A stretch of DNA of 64,000 nucleotides from Blastomussa wellsi (lineage: Eukaryota; Cnidaria; Anthozoa; Scleractinia; Plerogyridae): contig OX393561.1 of assembly GCA_947652115.1 (NCBI GenBank), positions 41,532,663 through 41,596,662 on the forward strand. Reading direction: 5' to 3'. The translations under genes were made by a program, and so were the position numbers. The notes under the pieces were generated by a model, which was not told where the DNA came from, did not search any database, and saw nothing but the letters and a program-made list of their open reading frames with translations. Below, in pieces: positions 25,801 through 40,300 of the stretch (the stretch's first letter is position 1; every line of letters begins with the position of its first letter).

Positions 25801-28800
25801 AATTTGTCTCTCTCTTATAACAGACACTGCTGAGGCCATCACAGTTGATGATCTACTTCCAGCTCTTATCTTTCTCATTATCAAATCTGACATTCCTAAT
25901 TGGTTAGTATTAACTATTTTTAAACAATAATACAAACATTCACCTGCAGACAAACATGCGAAGGTTATTATTTAATGTTATTATTTGCAATTATCTCAGC
26001 CAGATTGTCTCTAGGCGGGGGGTGGGGGGGGGGGGGGCTTAATCCCCCACTTCCCATACCTTCTGCCCCTATCTTGGTGGCTTCTGCTTTCTTGTTTTAT
26101 TTCTCTTGACATTTAACAATTATTCCACGCGCACGCGTTGGATATGAGATGGTAGATAGCCAACATAACGCCGAGTATCCAACAAGCTTAAGTGGAATAA
26201 TTATTTTATTAAAAACACCCAAAAAATGTTGTACAAACATTGTGAACAATGCATTCTGTTGCATGTACACATACCATATTTGTAAGTCAATGGTATATGA
26301 GCTCATACCATTGCATCTAAATTAATCAAAACTCAGGAAATGCGATGTACCATAGCTAGTTTTTAATAATTAAGCAATAGACCACAAGTAATGTGGTTTA
26401 TAAGCTGATAAACCACCCGGGATGTTGGCAGAACACGAGAAGAATTTTTAAATAACGAGCTGCAGGCGAGTGAACTACGAATTCTTCGAGTGTTCTCCCA
26501 GCATCCCAAGTGGTTTATCAGCCTATAAACCATAGAAACTTGTGGTCTATGGCTTTTATATAATAATTCAGAAGACGCGCAATTTTTCCATGAGTTTACT
26601 GGCACAATAAACTATAGCTGATTGACCAATCAGAGTGGGCGCATTGATTTGGTTATTATATAAATTGTAATATTCTACATTTGCACTTTAAATGTCTCTG
26701 TCTTGTTTTATAGGCTTGCCAACATAACTTATCTGCACAACTTTCACTTCTCGAAGCGTGGACAGAATGAATTCCAGTAAGTGAAAGCATTTGAATGACA
26801 AACAGCTAAGTGTCTTCTCACCTCCTTTGCAGCCAGTATTTGGCTTGTCATGCAACGCTTCTCGCCTCTTGCATGACAAGTGAAGGAGACTATGTATTGG
26901 CAATTGATATACTTTTATGATCAGGGGTTTCTGAATGTGAAAGTCGCTTCCCAAACATCAAGAATGTGTAAGTGGCGTTGATTTTGCAGTTGGAAAATAG
27001 CTAAAGCAGACGCAAGGATAGCCCAGGAAGTCAATCTGTGCAAAAAGTCTGGTTTTTACCCTTCCTTGGGTGCTTTCTGGTAGGTTGCATTTCTGAGCAA
27101 GAAACTAGAAAGGAAGTGATATTTAATTTGAAGTTATTTTTTGGTAGTGGCCAATTCTTCTCATAGTATCATGGGTGACAAATTACTCCTTAATTTCAGC
27201 GTTTAAAATTTGTAATTTCACATGTGAAATTGTAAAATTGCCATGGAAACGTTTGGCACGAAATTTCTCGATACAATAAACAAGTCAAAAACCAACGATT
27301 CTGGGCGTAATTTGTCACCTATGATATTAAAAGGTAATCAAATCTATACTCGTGAAATTAGGAAATAATTTCACTTGTGTTTTGTCCAAATTCTAGTACT
27401 TTCCCTCGCCTAAAGGCTCGGGAAATTCTAAAAATTTTGACAAAACGCGCGTGAAATTATTTTCTAATTTCACTCGTCACCATTTGATTACCCATACTAA
27501 TAATGTATGTTCCTTTATTGTGCAGATTTTTCTTGTCCTCAATTGAAGCAGCAGTGGAACACATCAGGAGAGGATCTGTTAATGATATTTTAAAAGGTCT
27601 TTCACCTGTCAAAGTATGTGGAGTGTATTTGTTTATTACTCCAGTTTTACACAGAGCAGTTTTCACTCGAACGTAATTGGCGCTTGCTTTGCTGGTTTTT
27701 CATCACTACGCGTGGTGATTAGTTCAATAATCTCAAGCCACGTTCTCAACCAATCAGAGGTTTAAACCAAAACTAATCACGTATCCCTGGCGTGCGTTTC
27801 CCGCGCTTCCATTTTTCCGCGCTTCCGTTTTCCCCGCGCTTCCATTTTCCCGCGCTTCTGTTTTCCCGTGTTTTCGCGCCAGCTACATGAATTTTCTTTA
27901 AGCTTTGAATGGTTTGTTGGATTCTCCATGTCTTTTGTGATTGGCTAGAGTGATCACTTTGGTTTTTAAGTTTTACGACACTCAGTTGTAAACTGCTCTA
28001 TAGCTAATTTACCTGAAGTCACAGTAAGTTTTCAATCATATCAGTATGATAAATTATTTTCTTCATCATACTCACTCATTACAGAAGCTGTCTTCTCCTT
28101 GGCTTGTTATGGATTCAACTGATGGAGCAGACAAAACCACAGCTCTTGAGAAGCTTTTTGAGGTAAGTGTGGGAAAAAGTCAATTTGGCCTGAGGGTTGC
28201 TGGTAATATTATGTTACGTCGGACTTGAAGTATAACCAGAGCCTGGTAGTGCTTGTTAGTGCTTACGTAATATGACAAGATGCCGCGTGACGTAAACTTT
28301 AAACTCTCTACAAGCAGGACACCTCAACACCGCGGCAAAACGCAATGCGCATGCTTTAAGTTCAGGCTTCCGGTGACGTTTTTCTTTCCGATGACGTAAA
28401 GAAAATGTCACGAAAAAGGAAGAAAGTTTCACCCGCGAAGTTTAAAAACAGAAGTCAAGAGATTGTGAAAAACGTTAGAGGAAAATTGGTATCATTAGAA
28501 AGACATTGTCCAGCACTTGCTGTCAGCTTTTGCACCAAACGCTTTGGTGCTTGCACCAAAAGAGAAAAACATGTTTGAAGTTCGCGGTGCTTACTCAACA
28601 AGAGCGCATTTAGTTGTCGTGACGGTCATATTTGTTTGTTTTCTTCGTGCGGTTGTGGACCGTGACGTACGCCCTTCTTAATGGCATCCGGACTGGATGA
28701 TTCACGCAGAAATACAGTTTTAACTGCCATCTTGAACAAGCGATCAAGTGCCAACCTGAGAGAGCCTCGTGTAAAACAGGAAATGCCTGAACTAAACGCA

Positions 28801-31298
28801 TGCGCAGAAGTTTTGCCGCGGTGTTGGACACCTCTGTAATAAGGACAGGTTGTGCCGGCTCCAATGGTGTCCATCTAAAGGACACAGAACTATTGTCTAC
28901 AAGTTGATTATAGACACAAGTTCTGCCTAAAGGCCTGCTGTTTGGGTTAGCATTGACGCACGAAAAGACTGCTAGAAATCGTCGACTAAGGAACGAATTG
29001 AAAGTAGTTATTTTTGCGTGTTCAGTTACTACATTTTCGTGATTTCCTTCATCCTTCGTGACAAAATTAATTTCTCTATTACTTTCAGTTTGCTTCAAAT
29101 GGAAATGAAGAGGAAGTGGAGAAGTTGTTAACAATTGGAGGAAACCCTGGTTCTGCAGGAGAAAAGTTCTGCCATCCTTTATGTTTTTGCGAGAAATGTG
29201 AACAGTTGCATGACAGGTAAACGGCCTCAACCACTTTCACTCACTACAGTAGAGTTAAGTTGAGTTAACTTCGCATCTACATCTATAGCATTTACATGTG
29301 AGTGTATAATGAATAAATTAACATACAGAAAAGGTAAATATAATGCTAACTGAGAAGCGGTTGTCGAGGCGGAGGTCAGTGAGTTTGATGTCATTGTCTC
29401 TGCGGGAAGGTTGTCCCAGTCATTGATTGTACTCTGCCAAAAGCTGTACTGGTTTATGCGCATCGTATGATGTCGGATCAGGTTAAACTTGAGTGGCGGG
29501 TTCTTGGAAGAATGGGGTGCTTGACGTCGGACGGAATAGACACCTCTGCTTCGTTGATGAGGGCTTTATGAAGCCTGCAGTCTCGCCACCCGCGAGGGCC
29601 ATCCTGAGGGTGGTGAATCACTTTTTTGGCCTTACAACATCACCAGGAGGTAGTACTAAACCTGAATGGGAACCAGCATGTTGAAAGCCGCTAAGTCATG
29701 GATGAAATTTGTGAATTATACTCCTTTGTCATCTTTCTCATTCGAAGCCATCCTTGTTTCTTGTTAGTTTATTGTTATCTGTTCGGTATTTTTCTACTTT
29801 GGTAACTATGATTTACTAGATTTGAAGCCAGTTTTTCCATTTTTAGCAACATTTTAAAAAGCTAAACTCGTGTTCGTTCAAAGGAAAACTAAGAATAATG
29901 GTTTAGTTTTGTGCCCAAGACTATATTACTGCATTGAAACCATTTACCGACGTCTGTTGTTACGGATGGCGAGGATGGAGGTGGATTGAAACTGAAAAAA
30001 AAATTCTCGAGCCGTGTCCTGAAAAAATAAGAAAAAGCAACTATTATGGTTTTCTCTTCCTGCTAAATGTGTTTTTCATATCTTCTTCGCAATTTGCAGG
30101 AGCATTTTTTGCTAGAGTAAATGTATTAAGCTGATGAATTTAGCACAGAATTGACCTAAAATCACCATGACAATGCCCCTTAAAGGGCTCCATTCATGTT
30201 AATTAACTAAGCCACAGAGACTATCAAGAGGATTGCAAATGGCGTTTCAACATGGACCCAATCATGACACAACTTCATTTAGTCATTTTTTTCCAAGATG
30301 TCGCAAAACCACACCACACATCGAAATATTAGTCTACAAAACAGAAGATAACAAAAGGGGGTACATATTAAACCAAAATGGATCAAGGATGGTTTAGATC
30401 GAGAACGATTGAGATGGATTACGTTCGACGAAACTTAAAAATTTTCATGAAGTTCCCTGACATAGCTTCTCTTTGAACAGCATTTTTGTCTTATTTGCAG
30501 GACGCGGCATGACCCGTCTGCTGTGACAGTGTTCTCAAGAGACGACCTTGGACGAACTGTTCTGCATGTGTCAGCTGAGTACGGTGAGTAGTATAAAGCG
30601 TTTAATGTTGTGTAAACTGCAACCGTTTTTTGTGGACACTCAGAAGTAAACCCAATACTCAAAATAAGTGTGGAGTAAATTCATTTCTAGCTTGGCTAAT
30701 ACTAAATCTGCATGGTTCTACATTGCATTTGCAAAATGTCTACTTTACCACCATTTGCCCACGACCTGCTTCCGTCTCGGTCTGGCCTTGTAGCTCAGTC
30801 GGTAGACCAACGGTGATCTAATCCGGAGGTGGGGAATGCGAGTCCACCCGAGGTTACTCTCTGAAGGAAATTTCCAGATTATTTGTTTTTTGTTAATTCT
30901 GCTTTCAGCCAAGCCTAAGTCCCAAATAACCGCGCATTCGTTCGATTCGTGTCATAATAATAATAATAATAAAAACAATAAAATAACATTTATATAGTGC
31001 CAAATTCTGTGAAGTCCAATGGCGCTTTACAATGCTGTTGAAAGAATGTGAGAGATGATCATCGCAGTGAATTTCCACTTTTAAGCAATTGGAATAAAGA
31101 AGCCTGAAAAAATTAAGGGCTTCAACGGGATTCGAACCCGTGTCCTCCGCGAATACCGGTGCGATGCTCTACCAACTGAGCTATGAAGCCACACATTGGG
31201 AGCGAGGTGGAATGACGTAAGGTATATGAAATCATTCATATGTGAGCTGCAGATCTGTGGGCTTCATAGCTCAGTTTGTGGAGCATCGCACTGGTATC

Positions 31299-31329
<31 letters not shown>

Positions 31330-34300
31330 GCATGAATTTTTTCAGGCTTCATTATTCCAATTGCTTAAATTTACAATAATTAACAGGTCATTCTAATTTG
31401 ATGAACAAACTGATCAAGAGAGGAGCTGTAGTGAATGCTATGGACTATCATGGAACAACAGCCTTGCATTTGGCTTGTCAGCGAGGGCACGGCAGTGCTG
31501 CAGTAAGTTGGAAACATTTATCAAGTGCTCCATTATATAAACACTTAGCCTGTTCCAGGATCTAAGTATCTGGGGCGAGTGAAAAAGAGGGCGAGCTTGG
31601 GAAATAACGAGAAGAACTGCAGAGGGCTAGGAACAGGCTACTATTTACAGAATTTTGCTATCGACCATCATAAAACTTAAACCAATTGAAAGCAACCGCT
31701 CTAGTGTAGTGAGCCAATCACGAATGGAGAAATGCGCGCCATTCGGGAAAAGCGCGGGAAAAATCACGTGAACAATGTCACACTTGATCATTACATCTTA
31801 TTAGCTGATAGACATAAGGTCTTCTTTGTTATTGGCTAAAACAGTTTGCACGTGCACTAGCATGATGAATTCCACCATTGGCAAGTCGGTTTGAGTATTT
31901 CACATATGGTTGTGCATATTGTCGTTTCAGTGGGTACTGATGCACTACAAGGCTGACATCAACGCACCCGATAATGATGGTAATACACCTTTACACCTAT
32001 GCACCGCTAATGGTCATGATAAGGTAAAGTGAAACGTGTTTTATTCCATATTGAGAGATAGATCAAACATCTATAACCTAATACTATTTTTCCGAGGTTT
32101 CAACTCAAAATGAGGTGGTTAAAATTCGTGGTTTCAAGTCTGTATTCTATATTTTCCCAAAATCCTCACCTACACCTAATAGCAATAATGTTTTCATAGA
32201 AAAAAGAAAAAAGTAAAAGGCAAGTAGGAATAAATTTGGCAAAAACACTACTTTTTGGACTGTGATAATTCTTAAACGTTTTTTTGTGTAGTATACTCGC
32301 TCCTCAAAATACGGCATAACTCGTAAAAATACTCAGCGACACTACACAACAAAACGCCTATATTAGTAATGAGATATATTTATTCCTTTTTGCCTTATTG
32401 TTTCTTTTGTATAACAATGTTATTTCAATTTAATAGGTGTATCTTTTTACATGGAATTTGCGCTATATATTTTATTATTATTGTATTGTTATTATCGTTA
32501 GTACTCATTTACTTGATTAAGATTATGGCCTACTTGAAGGTTGTTTGCTTAGGACGCTCAGTTCATCAGGTTTTGTTTGCTTATAACAGACATCTTGGGT
32601 TTTTGGTTACAGTGCACAAATGTTCTGATCCATTTTGACGAGCGTGTCAATGTGATGAAGGTGAACGCTGCCAACGAACAAGGAGATACCCCGCTTCACT
32701 TAGCTTCACGGTGGGGTTATGGTAAGATGACTTGAGTGCTACCCATCTCTTCATTACACATAGGTTACTCGTGACTTAACAGGACATATTGGTAGTCTTC
32801 ATTGTAAAGGTTTGTAAGACTCGTATGATCAGTCAGTTGGCCAATCCATCTGTCTGTCTTCCTGCGTGCCTGACTGTCCATTCCGGGGATCCGTCCGTCC
32901 GTTCGTGTCTGTCTGTCTGTCTGTGTCTGTCCGTCTATCTGTGTGTCTGTGTGTCACTCTTATGCCTTAGTTTATCTTTATTATGTTTTTTAGCGGAGAT
33001 AGTTCGTGTTTTGCTGGAGAACGGCGCTTCCCTGGAAGCTCGTAATAAAGACAAAGCAACTCCACTGGACAGCTCTTTCAACAAACAGGTATCAAACAAT
33101 AAGTAACAATTATTGGACGAGGGTGAGAAAAATATCGTGATTTATCAGTGGCGAGCAGATCAATTATTTGCCGAAGCTAATGCGCATGAACAGACCATTA
33201 TTCGTCGACAGTTTTTTGTAGGTCACGTGGTAGGGTCTGGGCTAATGAAAAGCAGTGGAAAAATGAATCGAATGATGATATGTGTTGGTGTTTTGTCCTA
33301 CAGTTATTTTGTACATTTATGTATTTTTTTTTTGCGGGGCGGGGGGGGGGGGGGGGGGGTCAGTAGAAATCATGTTACGAACCATCCTCTAAACCATCAT
33401 ATTTTTGTTTGTTATTTTATTCGATATTGATAAACAGGTGACTGAAATACTCGTTGAAGCTGTAGCAGCAGCCAGCGAAGAACAGGAACAGGCCTCAACT
33501 TATCCTGAACGGAGAGTAAGTTGGAAACTTTCCTTCTCAGAGTACTTTTTCATACAGTGACTGTCGTTAGCAAATCGCTGGCCCCAAATCACGCATAACA
33601 AACCATAATACATTTCTGTAACGGATAAGCGCGGGAAAAATCTAGCGGCCGTCGTGTGCGGGGAAAGGAAAAACATGAAAGAAGCGCGGAAAAACTTACG
33701 GTAAGTGGCTGTGGCCGACGGTAAGCGCGGGAAATCTTGTAACTCACAATATGTAACCTTCGGCAAGCGCCGAAAAGCATAAAAATGTCGGAAGGGCAGA
33801 ACAGAAAGTTTTGCTGTATAAAGAATCAAATCATTGTTAAACTAATTGCTCAAGGGCGTTACAACTTTATGTCTAAGTTCGTTTCCTCTCTTTGTGTATA
33901 CCGAGAATTACAAACCTGAAACTCGTTTTATTTTTATTTTTTGTTTCTAGTCAAACTCAATCGCGAAAAGTTCACTTATTCAGTCCGATGAATTTTTAAA
34001 CACTGTTTCAGAAGGCCAAGAAAGAAGCAGAGAGGTGAGCGTCTTTCGTACATTTTCCAAAACTAACAGAAATTACATATAGGTCTGGAGCTTCAACTAG
34101 TCTCTCAGAACAATAAACAAATAACTATTTTTCCTTCCCCGGGACTTTCATCTTGTATTTTTCATTCCTAGATTGATCGATTCATTCGTTCAGTTGCTGA
34201 CGGTGATGTAGAATTGGTAAGGTTTAACTGTGCGTTTTTTAATTGTTACAATGCGTGACTTAACAAAGTCTTATTTCGGGTACAAGTAAAATATAAATGC

Positions 34301-37300
34301 AAATTCAATGTCAAACACGCGGAGTGCTTGCGCGAACACCCGAGCCAGAGGCTCATGATAAAGTGCTTGACAATAATCCAGATCGCATTGAAATTTGGAA
34401 ATGTTGGTTTTTTGAGGAGAGGGGAAAACCGGAGTACCGGAGAAAAACCTCTCGGAGCAAGGACGAGAACCATTGGTTCCCTGTGGCACATAAGGCCTTA
34501 TGATCCACTTGCTGGTGGCATCTCTCACTGCAGTGCATGCTTCCAGCGGTCTGTATTGTTGCACCAATGCCAGTTGCCTCTCCTGTTCTGGTTTCTGTAG
34601 CGTGGTATATTTTTTAGGGTATGGGGTTGCTATATAGCCTCATCTCCAACCCTCCTTCTTAATCCGGGATTGGGACCGACAGGAAGCTGCATGATAATGA
34701 TAATATTCCTTTAAAAGACTATCGTAATGTATAGAAACTGTTTATAGATGTTTTTGCGGGCGGATGGCCAAGATCGAGATTGATGCCAACTTAAAAAAGT
34801 CGAGCCGGCGTTTCCAAGTTTTCCCATTGCATCTTATATGAAATCAGTACTAACATATTTTGCCTCGTCATTCTGTTCTGAATTCACTTGAAGTTATAAA
34901 ATTGGATTAAATGCAACGTTTTTTTACTCACTTTCTGTCAGGTTCGATATAAACTTGGTCTTAGTGACGACGAAGAAGACGAGGAAGACGGGGGCGAGCA
35001 GCCACGCTCGGACCAAGACCTCTGTCATCCGTTATGTCAGTGTGACAAATGCAGCAAGTGGCAGAAGGTACGTCACGTGACAGGATGGCTCTAAAGCTTT
35101 GTATGACTCGAAGAGCTGGCACGCGAAATGACAGACTGATGTTAAACTGAGTGATACAGTCACGCAAACATATAAGCATCGGTTTAATTAACTCTGTTCC
35201 AATCCTAAGAGAACGCTTAACTCTGGTTTCTGTAGCACGAAGCGACTAGGATTATTATACACCTATCAATGTTAAGCCCGAGGGGGAGGGGGGGAGGGTC
35301 GGGCTACCCACGGGACTTTGACTGTGAGGTTTGTCCTCAGGGTGGGGATTTTGATTGGAAAATCTTACTTGGCCGCCATTTTTAATAGCGGAGAAGTGGA
35401 AGATTTTGATACCTTTGACCAATTATGTTGTCCCGGGGGTGGGGGAATTTGACTTATTTTTTCAGAAAATGTCAAAATCCCCACCCCATGCCCGCCCCCC
35501 CCCCCCCCTCGGGCTTAACATTGATAGGTGCATTACTATCCCCCTGGATGGGAAGCTAGCAAATTCTCCGAACTGACATATCAAGAAATGTATAGAAATT
35601 CAGTAAGGAGAATCTGTATTTCGAGCCTGGAGCTGAAAGAGTTAATACAGAGTAGAGCGATTTTCAATTGTGTTTAACCAACACAAAAGTTACCGCTCTG
35701 GTCAATCACAATGAACGCGGAGAATCTAACGAACTAATCAAAACTCGAAGTAAATACGTGTAGCCAACGTCATGCTCGGGAAAACGTGCGTGCGCTACTC
35801 TAAGCGCTACTCGCGCCGCTAAACGCTGGAAAAAGTGTGCGTGCGACTCACGACGCCAAGCGCGGGAAAACGTGCTTGCACGACTCACGACTAGTTTTGC
35901 TTTTACTTCTGATTGGTTGGAAAAGTGGCACGAGAGTTTTCAACAATCCATTGTGCGTAGAAATGCAAAACCAAAGCAAATTACTTTCGACACTCACTGA
36001 AAATCGCTCTAACAAGATGGATGCCCATGCACCAATGCGTTTTTCCTCGTTGTGAATTTTTTAGAGATCCCGCGAAGCAGCGGAGAAGATCATACATCCC
36101 AATGTTAGGAATGGCGAAGGAAATACGCCGCTTCATGTCGCCGCCATCAGAGGATACGAAGAAATGACGTGCCTGCTGTTACGGAGAGGAGCTCAGACAG
36201 ATTCCAAGAATTACACCCAGATGCGAGCACCGCTTCATTTTGCCTGTCAATACAATCATGCAAGGGTACGTTAGTGAGCGGCCGTTCGTTTTACCCTTTT
36301 CGATTGGGGAACAACTATTTTGAATATTGTGGTTATCTAAATCTGCTTGCGGTACCAAGGGCGGCAGCACTTTAGTACTTGCACCAGATTGTAGTCGGTG
36401 AATTGAAATAAACAGATCTACTCTACTTTTATCCATGAATTTTTTTCGCGTCTCTAACGCGCGCACATATTACATTGTCACCTTCAAAAATCAGTTTTTC
36501 TTTTCTAACTGTGACGTACTTTATTTGATGCTAGGTGGCGGGCCTTCTGTTAAGTCATCAAGGTAAAGTCAACATCAAGGATTACAAAGGCAACACTCCT
36601 CTTCACCTGTGCTGTTTTACTGGACACCTGGATCCCGCTAACGTCCTAATAGGGGTACCGTGAAACTCTGTTTGTGTTCCACAACCTTCTCTGTGTTGAG
36701 AAGGCAACCACGGTTCTTAATTTTTTTTCATAATAGACAATATTCGTATTCTCCGACGACCCTGGGGCGAGAGCCTTCTGAACGTGAATGCGAGGCTAAT
36801 GCGGGGAACTTCGCTCGGAAATACAAAGAAACATGAGGAAAATTACAGCTCGGGTGCCGGAAAACCAAAACAGCATTGAAAGTTGCAAGGCTCTGGAGTT
36901 TGTAAGTGATCTGCAGGTTAGAGGAATACCTTAATCAAGTGAACATGCAAAAAGATTTGGTAGGATTGATCGAGAAGATTCACAGATAAATTCACCTGAC
37001 AGGAGATTGCGAGTCAGTCGGGAGTCAATATTCCCAATCTGCAGCGAAATACTTTTTAACTATTTTGTCAAAAAAATTTGCTGAACTGATTCTGTTTAGT
37101 CTTTGATGACCATCTGATTTCGCTTCCACCAAAGAGGGAAGATACTGGAGAAACTACAAGTAAATATATTTCTCACCCGCGGCACATTTCTTTGATCGCT
37201 AAACTGACCAAAACTTCCACATTTGCGTTGAGCCAAAAACATCAAACCTTCGGTGCAAAAACAAGCTTTTCATTTTACTTTAGCGATAGTGGTGTCCATA

Positions 37301-40300
37301 GTTTGAAGATCATTTAGTTTTCTTCCTGCAAAAAATGTCTAAGTTAACAGAATTGCAAATACGGAGAAAGTAAACAACTTGTGTGCGTGACGAGTATGAG
37401 TAGCCGTTCGAGCCTTCTCTGGCACTCCTGCCGCATTATTTTGCATTTTTGTTTAATGCTGGTATTCCTCTTGCCTGCAAATCACTTGTAAGGTCCAGAA
37501 CATTGAAGCATTTAATGCTGTTTTAGTTTTCCGGCACCCGAACTATAATTTTCCTCATGTTTCTTTGTATTTTCGAGCGAATTCCCAAGCTAATAACACT
37601 GTTGTGTTTTTATCGTGTTTTAGCATGGAGCCAATGTTGATGTAACGAATGACCGTGGAAATACTCCATTGCACGAAGCGGCCAGGTAAAGAATATGTTT
37701 TAGCCTATGGATTCCTTTGTTCAAATTTTGGCGGTGAGTGTTGCTTGCAAGCAGAATATATGTGGCATGACTAACGTACCATTTACCATCTGTAAATTCT
37801 TTATTCGTGGTATAATGTAGAAAAATTAAGATTATTTTCCGACGTTGTGGCGCCCTTGGTTCCTATTATCGACAGCTTTATTTTATAGAGATTGATTTCT
37901 CTTTTCTTTTCTTCAGGTTTAACTTTGTCAAACTTGTCATGTTACTGCTTGAGAACGGCGCATCTGTAACAATGAGGAACAAGCGAGAGCTAACGCCATT
38001 ACAGTATGCTCATGTACGTTAATTGGTTTCTGGGAGTTAGACAAGCTTTCAAATCAAAGTAATCACTCTGGCTAGTCGCAAATGACGCAAACAGTCCAGT
38101 GATCCAATCAAAACTCGTCATTATATTTACACGTAACCGGCGCGAAGCGCGGGAAAACGTGCCCAAGTACGGCACGATTTGTTTTGGTTTACTTCTGATT
38201 GGTCGAGAAAGTCGGGCGAGGTTTTTCAACCAATCACTAACCGCAGTAATGAAAAACAAAAGCAAACGTGAATTATTTTCGACAATCAAGTGAAAACCGC
38301 TCTAATCTTCAGTTCAAGTTCTGGCTTTTTACTGTTCTCACAAGCATTGGCAATCTACCGGATAGAAAATGTTACGAAAATTGTGGCACTAAGGTTTTCT
38401 CCGCGTTATAGTGTCTTCTGGTAAAAAAAATAACTAAAAAGATAAAAAAAAACCCACATCTTGCCAATCATAACAGTTTAATAACGAAGTGAACCAATAA
38501 GATGGTAAGGTGAAGTCTGCACACGAGCCAAGTGGCCCATCAGGCTTGAGCTTATCCCGGTTTCCTGAGCACTAAGCGACAAGGTTACCCCATCGTAGGG
38601 TTAGCAGTAAATTCGCTGGTTCAATTTATACACCTGGGTGAAAAGGGGCAATGTGAGAGTGAAGTGTGAAGTGTCTTGCCCAAGAACACAATGCAGTGCC
38701 CCGGCCAGGGCTACAGCACAGACCGTCAGATGCGAAGTCCAGCGCACTAACCATTTGGACACCATGGCACTCACCTAAACCAAGTAGAACCCAGTACAAA
38801 AACATGCAACTCGTGAAAAGCGGGGTGGGGGATCATGAAACTCGACGAAAGTCGGGATAACGCGCGCTAGGTTATTGATATCATGTTGCTTCTTGCGCAA
38901 AGCTCTATATCAACATGGACATTCTCACAAAATTAGAATATGCAGGAAGATTTAGAGGTGCAATATTAGATAACGATTGTCATACTGTTTGCTGTTTTTT
39001 TTTTGCAGCGTGATGACGTCATACGTGCTCTAGATCAAGCGGAAGGAATCAGCTTCAATGCTCGGACAAAGAGACTTAGTTTCAGCAATTACAGCTCGCA
39101 CAAACGAGGTAAGGAAAAAGAGTTCCTGGAGAGGCCTTTGCAATGGAGGGATCGCCATGTTGGACAGAAGTAAACTAGTTTCCAGGCAATTTTATCTCCT
39201 AGCCTGACATATGAACGGGAGTATGGGAGGAGACTGGATTCAACTGATGAAAAATCGACTTTCACGAGCCTGTCTGATCAGTGTTTGCTGTTATACTTTT
39301 TTTCTCAAAAAGCAGATGACAAAGAGCAAAACGTTCCGAAGACTCGATCAAACTCAATCCCTGGCTACGTCGACAAGAACGCTGTCAAGAAACAGCCAAT
39401 TCCTGTCGCAAATCCTTCTGGTCCGATCGCGACCGCGTCGCACACAGATGAACCTGGTGACGGGTCTCTTCCGCCGCACGATAGATTAAACAAACTGTTT
39501 GAACGGCTGGAGCGAGGCGATGTTGAACGGTTACAAGACATCGGCAAGGCTGTGAAGTCTTTTGATAGGTAAGAAATAATGAACCCTGCTCAGAATACGA
39601 ATCACCTGAATCACTACAACCTGAGTCTTACAACTGAGATAATACGCGCGTTCTCATTGGTCGATCTTACTCCGTGTACCGTATGCAAATGTTAGACATT
39701 GTTTTACCTTTGTTCTTGATTCTTTGTAGTTTAGGCAGCAAGTCTTCTGCATTGATAACATAGTTTGACTTTTTGTCTGCAGTTGTAGATCTTTTTAGAA
39801 AGATGCCTGGAAACTGAAACGTGAAGTGTATGCTTTTTTCTTAATTTCAGACGGAAGTCATTGAAAAGAACTGAAACGATCGATAAGAGTTCTCCAGTCA
39901 TTGACCTCCACCTTAAACATCAGGCAAGTGTTAAAAAGCTGAGGATCGTTGCCTTCTCTATCACGGCGGCCTCGTGAGCTGTCCAAAATTTAACAATGTG
40001 ATGAAGAAATTCGTAGTCGATTAGAGGACATACCACACAAGCTCGCGTCTATTTGTTTTTTACCATAACAAAACAAAGCCAAAATGATTTCGCGGAGACT
40101 TGCTTTCACGAAGCAAACCGATTCGAAACTTACAGAACCACAAACTTCAAATTACATAAAGTAACTCAAAGCCAAACTGTAGAAACAGAATTTTAACAAC
40201 TAACCTTTATTCCATTCGGAAATTCTCGAAAACCAGATGAATTAATACAAAGTTCTATTCACTCGCGGTACCTCGGCAGAACACGGCAAAAGTGAATGAT

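Noticed and set aside
31260..31332. tRNA-Thr(GGT) gene
   Set aside because: The acceptor stem has a mismatch (ends GAAGGC), the anticodon stem is weak, and the copy is part of a repeat with a shared hairpin tail.
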